Below are positions 61,384 through 64,000 of a DNA stretch of 64,000 bases, in pieces (position 1 is the stretch's first letter; the number at the start of each line of letters is the position of its first letter). A model generated the notes under the pieces. It worked only from the letters and a program-made list of their open reading frames with translations, had not been told where the DNA came from and did no database searches. A program made the position numbers and the translations under genes. The stretch comes from Thermoplasmata archaeon. GTDB taxonomy: Archaea > Thermoplasmatota > Thermoplasmata > Thermoplasmatales > GCA-001856825. The DNA lies in the NCBI GenBank assembly GCA_021792355.1, contig JAJYUV010000004.1:95605-159604 (forward strand), given 5' to 3'.

Positions 61384-62925
61384 TCACAGGAATAACTTAG
61401 GAATCGTTCTATCAACATCCACGACCAAGAGTCTTGGCTCTTTACCTTCACTCAGCCATTTGAGACTCTCTAACTCATTGTCCGCAACCATTGACTCTAT
61501 TCCAAACGACTCCGCGAACCGCTCCGTGGGCAGGTCAAAACTGAGATAGTCCTTCTTTTCAACGCCAGGTGCGTAGCTGAGCGAGTAGCTCTTCAGGATT
61601 GAGTAACCTCCGTTACGCAGTACAAGGAACTTCACCGGAAGGCCATATTTCTTTACCGTCCAGAGAATCTGAAGTGAGTACATGAATGATCCCTCTCCTA
61701 TGATCGCAAGCACCTTGTCGGATCTCATTGAAATTCCAGCAGCTGCAGGTGATCCCCACCCCAGTTGTCCGCTCTTGTTGAAGAAGTATCTTCTAGAAGC
61801 ATATCCCAGAACGTCCCTCAGAACCGTAGAAGAGGAAATCGCCTCATCAACTATCACATAATCCGGGAACTGCCTCTTGACCTTGCTCATGACGTAGGTG
61901 ACTCCCATCTTTTGCTTTTCATTCGCAATTTTTGTGGTAGTCTGAAAATCCAAGGCCTTCGAAAAGTTTCCTTTTTTAGTTATCTTCTCCTCCAACTCCC
62001 CCAAGAACGATTTCACATTGGCTCTGTAGAATTCCCCAAATTTCGGGGTGAAGTTAAGTCCTACAAATATCACCTTCTTTCCTTCCAAAATAGGAGATGG
62101 AAGATAGGGATAGAGCAGGATATCACCTCCTATGAACACCACAACGTCGTTCTGAAGCAGCTTAAGATTGATGAGGGTAGATCCCGGAAGAAGGTTTCCT
62201 CCAAACATCCTGTTTGAAGAATTAAAAGGTGAGCGATGTGCAAGAGGTTCCCCGTAGACAGGACATCCCAGTTTCTCGGCAACTCGTTCGGCCTCCCTGA
62301 ATGCATCAAAAAGATCAATTTCCCATCCAAAAACCAGTGCAGGGTTTTTTGACTCTCTTAAGAGTTCAGACACACGTTCAACTGCCTCACTGTTCTGAAC
62401 ATCGTAACTTACTTTCACGGGCTCTGGTGGCTTGTATGGTGAGTCCTGATCCATGATGTTCATGGGAATCGATATCAGAACCGGCCCTATGGGTGGAGTT
62501 AGAGCTTCTGTCTTTGCCCTTCGTAAAACTGACGATATCTCGGACGCATCCTTCAGTTCGTACTTGAACTTCACGCTGTTGCCGACAAAACCGATTATGT
62601 CTCCCGATAACAAGGGCTCCATGGAAATATGCCTCAGATCCTGTTGACCGACTGTTATTACGACTGGAGAGTAGTTCATTTTTGCAGAGTAAATGTAGGC
62701 CATTGAGTTTCCAAGTCCCAGGATGGTATGGAGATTTACTAGATGAGGTGAGAATGTGTATTGCGAAAGGCCATCTGCCATACCCACTGAAAGACCGTCA
62801 AAGTGAGTGAGAATGTAGTTGTCCACCTGCTTGAGGGAAGTAAGTTCCGTCGTTCCAGGATTCCCAAAAATAGGAAGCAGGTCTAGAGACCTGATAGCAT
62901 CTGCAAATGCCTCGAAACCCTTCAA
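61384..62925 (-). CDS. Benzoylformate-decarboxylase-like ThDP enzyme
   Basis: The 513-aa thiamin-diphosphate enzyme of the acetolactate synthase/BFD group has FGNPGTTELTSL at the start and VNLHTILGLGNSMAY and ITVGQQDLRH as in benzoylformate decarboxylase. The ThDP motif is IIGEGSFMYSLQ...LRNGGYSI. The residue in the position of the ThDP-activating glutamate is Asp (FDGLSVGMADG against the usual HEGxVVGMADG). It overlaps the D-2-hydroxyacid dehydrogenase by 4 nt. It probably decarboxylates a 2-oxo acid to an aldehyde, substrate unknown. Confidence 0.86.
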   Translation of the reverse strand: MKGFEAFADAIRSLDLLPIFGNPGTTELTSLKQVDNYILTHFDGLSVGMADGLSQYTFSPHLVNLHTILGLGNSMAYIYSAKMNYSPVVITVGQQDLRHISMEPLLSGDIIGFVGNSVKFKYELKDASEISSVLRRAKTEALTPPIGPVLISIPMNIMDQDSPYKPPEPVKVSYDVQNSEAVERVSELLRESKNPALVFGWEIDLFDAFREAERVAEKLGCPVYGEPLAHRSPFNSSNRMFGGNLLPGSTLINLKLLQNDVVVFIGGDILLYPYLPSPILEGKKVIFVGLNFTPKFGEFYRANVKSFLGELEEKITKKGNFSKALDFQTTTKIANEKQKMGVTYVMSKVKRQFPDYVIVDEAISSSTVLRDVLGYASRRYFFNKSGQLGWGSPAAAGISMRSDKVLAIIGEGSFMYSLQILWTVKKYGLPVKFLVLRNGGYSILKSYSLSYAPGVEKKDYLSFDLPTERFAESFGIESMVADNELESLKWLSEGKEPRLLVVDVDRTIPKLFL

Positions 62926-63857
62926 AGTTCCACCCTGTAAAGCGGGTCAATCCCCTGAGCATACCTGAGCACATTTGAAATTGTTTCTGTCAGGAACCTT
63001 TGCTGACTCTCAACTGTCACGCCAGCTATGTGGGGAGAGCAGATTACATTCTCCAATTTGAATAGCTCTGAGTTGAAATCTGGAGGCTCCCTCTCATAGA
63101 CATCTATTCCAGCCTTTATCCCTTTCTTTTTTACCGCATTGATTAAAGCCTTTTCGTCCACAATCTCGCCTCTAGAAGTGTTAATAAAAATAGCTCCATC
63201 CTTCATCTTGGAGAAAGTTTCTTCATTGAAGAGGCCCCTCGTTCCGGAAGTCAGTGGCATATGGAGCGAAATTATATCAGAATTTGCCACTAGTTCATCG
63301 AACGAAACATAATTCAGTCCCATCGTCTCTTCTTCCGCTGTGGTAAGTCTCTTCACATCATAATAGAGAATTGAAGGACCGAAGGAGATGAGCCTCCTTG
63401 CAAGTTGGACTCCAATCATTCCCATTCCCAGAATTCCCACAGTTTTTCCCTCCAGATCCCTTGAACCCGTTAACAGGGGCCAGTTCTTCTTTTCCTTAAG
63501 TTCGGAGTTTAGGAAGATCATGTCCTTGAGGAAAACCAGCATGAAGGCGATCACGTGCTCAGCAACGCTCTGCTTGTTTGCAATCGGTATATTGCAGAGC
63601 GTAATTCCCTTCTCTTTGACGTAAGAGACATCAACGTTGTCGTACCCTGTGCTAGCTATCTGGATGTACTTCAGATTTGGAAATTTCTTAAGCTCCTCTC
63701 TTCCCAGTTTGGTAAAAGTCGTTGCAACTAGCACGTCAGCCTCATTTTTTTCAAAGTTCAGGTCATTGACTATTTTCATTTCCGGAAGGATCTGATTGAT
63801 TGTATCACTCACAGAAGCAGACGGAATAAATTCAGGAAGTACGGTCAAGAACTTCAT
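62922..63857 (-). CDS. D-isomer-specific 2-hydroxyacid dehydrogenase
   Basis: The 311-aa NAD(P)H-dependent oxidoreductase is of the D-lactate/phosphoglycerate dehydrogenase type. The Rossmann motif is VGILGMGMIGVQLARRL (about residue 140). The catalytic Arg is in NTSRGEIVD, Glu in DVYEREPP and His in CSPHIAGVT. ATG 63857. It overlaps the ThDP enzyme gene by 4 nt (start/stop), so the two are translationally coupled and likely sequential: 2-hydroxy acid to 2-oxo acid to aldehyde. Confidence 0.92.
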   Translation of the reverse strand: MKFLTVLPEFIPSASVSDTINQILPEMKIVNDLNFEKNEADVLVATTFTKLGREELKKFPNLKYIQIASTGYDNVDVSYVKEKGITLCNIPIANKQSVAEHVIAFMLVFLKDMIFLNSELKEKKNWPLLTGSRDLEGKTVGILGMGMIGVQLARRLISFGPSILYYDVKRLTTAEEETMGLNYVSFDELVANSDIISLHMPLTSGTRGLFNEETFSKMKDGAIFINTSRGEIVDEKALINAVKKKGIKAGIDVYEREPPDFNSELFKLENVICSPHIAGVTVESQQRFLTETISNVLRYAQGIDPLYRVEL

Positions 63858-63953
63858 TATTAAAGATTAGAGAAGCGGTAGCGTGTTAAGCAATCGATTG
63901 GTCTACTTCAGAAAACGTTATACTTGAATTTTGAGGGAGGTGTTTGATGCTGC

Positions 63954-64000
63954 ATGACCAACACAAACACCTCGGTTGAAATCATAGAAAAGAGAGATAA
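63954..64000 (+). CDS. Start of an unidentified gene (cut by the window edge)
   Basis: ATG 63954 (MTNTNTSVEIIEKRD...) has GGGAGGTG at 63935-63942, 11 nt upstream, and a TATA-like gttatactt near 63918. A frame from ATG 63947 closes after ten codons. Only 15 codons are visible, so no function can be given. Divergent from the 2-hydroxyacid dehydrogenase. Confidence 0.5.
   Translation, partial: MTNTNTSVEIIEKRD

Noticed and set aside
1..64000. CRISPR arrays, complete insertion sequences, phage genes, rRNA
   Set aside because: No regularly spaced repeats, transposases, structural phage genes or rRNA-like sequence were recognised on either strand.

Overview
The window is archaeal chromosome, most likely from a Thermoplasmata (Thermoplasmatales-like) heterotroph. 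The evidence is a proteasome beta subunit close to the Thermoplasma type, the archaeal information-processing block S19e-PDCD5-L39e-L31e-aIF6, archaeal DnaG primase, the termination nuclease FttA and prefoldin beta. Many TATA boxes lie about 24-28 nt before start codons, which implies leaderless transcripts, and TTG and GTG starts are common. The exact genus is not determined. No rRNA, CRISPR array, complete insertion sequence or phage gene was seen.

Layout. 1-7 kb is a housekeeping island: dnaG start, psmB, FttA, ribosomal proteins, aIF6, a HemK-like methyltransferase and a DRG GTPase. 7-11.4 kb is kdpABC for K+ uptake, with no kdpDE beside it. 11.4-14.6 kb holds an M48 membrane protease, a MaoC-like protein, an M20 amidohydrolase and two tRNAs. 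14.8-28.7 kb is an accessory catabolic island. It has two overlapping tiny membrane proteins, an APC permease, an Lrp-type regulator, an M29/NicX-fold enzyme, a nitroreductase with an extra C-terminal domain, two copies of a [hydantoin-racemase-like + DUF917] pair, and a divergent five-gene peptide/opine-type ABC importer. 28.8-39.4 kb is mixed housekeeping: pyrophosphatase, threonine synthase, transporters, a QueA homologue that is unexpected in an archaeon, prefoldin, a moaE-moaA-moaD-moeB operon, an ALDH7-type dehydrogenase and tRNAs. 40.1-44.8 kb is a complete branched-chain-amino-acid-type ABC importer. 44.9-53.7 kb carries small or poorly known genes, a TauE-like exporter, a MarR-MFS pair and a secreted protein gene broken by one in-frame TAG.

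53.7-63.9 kb is a second catabolic region. It has a secreted phospholipase-C/acid-phosphatase-family phosphoesterase, a sphingosine-1-phosphate-lyase-like PLP enzyme followed by an FGGY kinase, and an opposite-strand set of D-2-hydroxyacid dehydrogenase, benzoylformate-decarboxylase-like ThDP enzyme, aldehyde dehydrogenase and MFS carrier. The last set has the logic of a mandelate-type chain-shortening route (2-hydroxy acid to 2-oxo acid to aldehyde to acid).

The two most promising undescribed systems are the duplicated racemase/DUF917 island with its own importer, and the PLP-lyase/FGGY-kinase pair beside the 2-hydroxyacid oxidation cassette. Substrates for both are inferred from gene content only.
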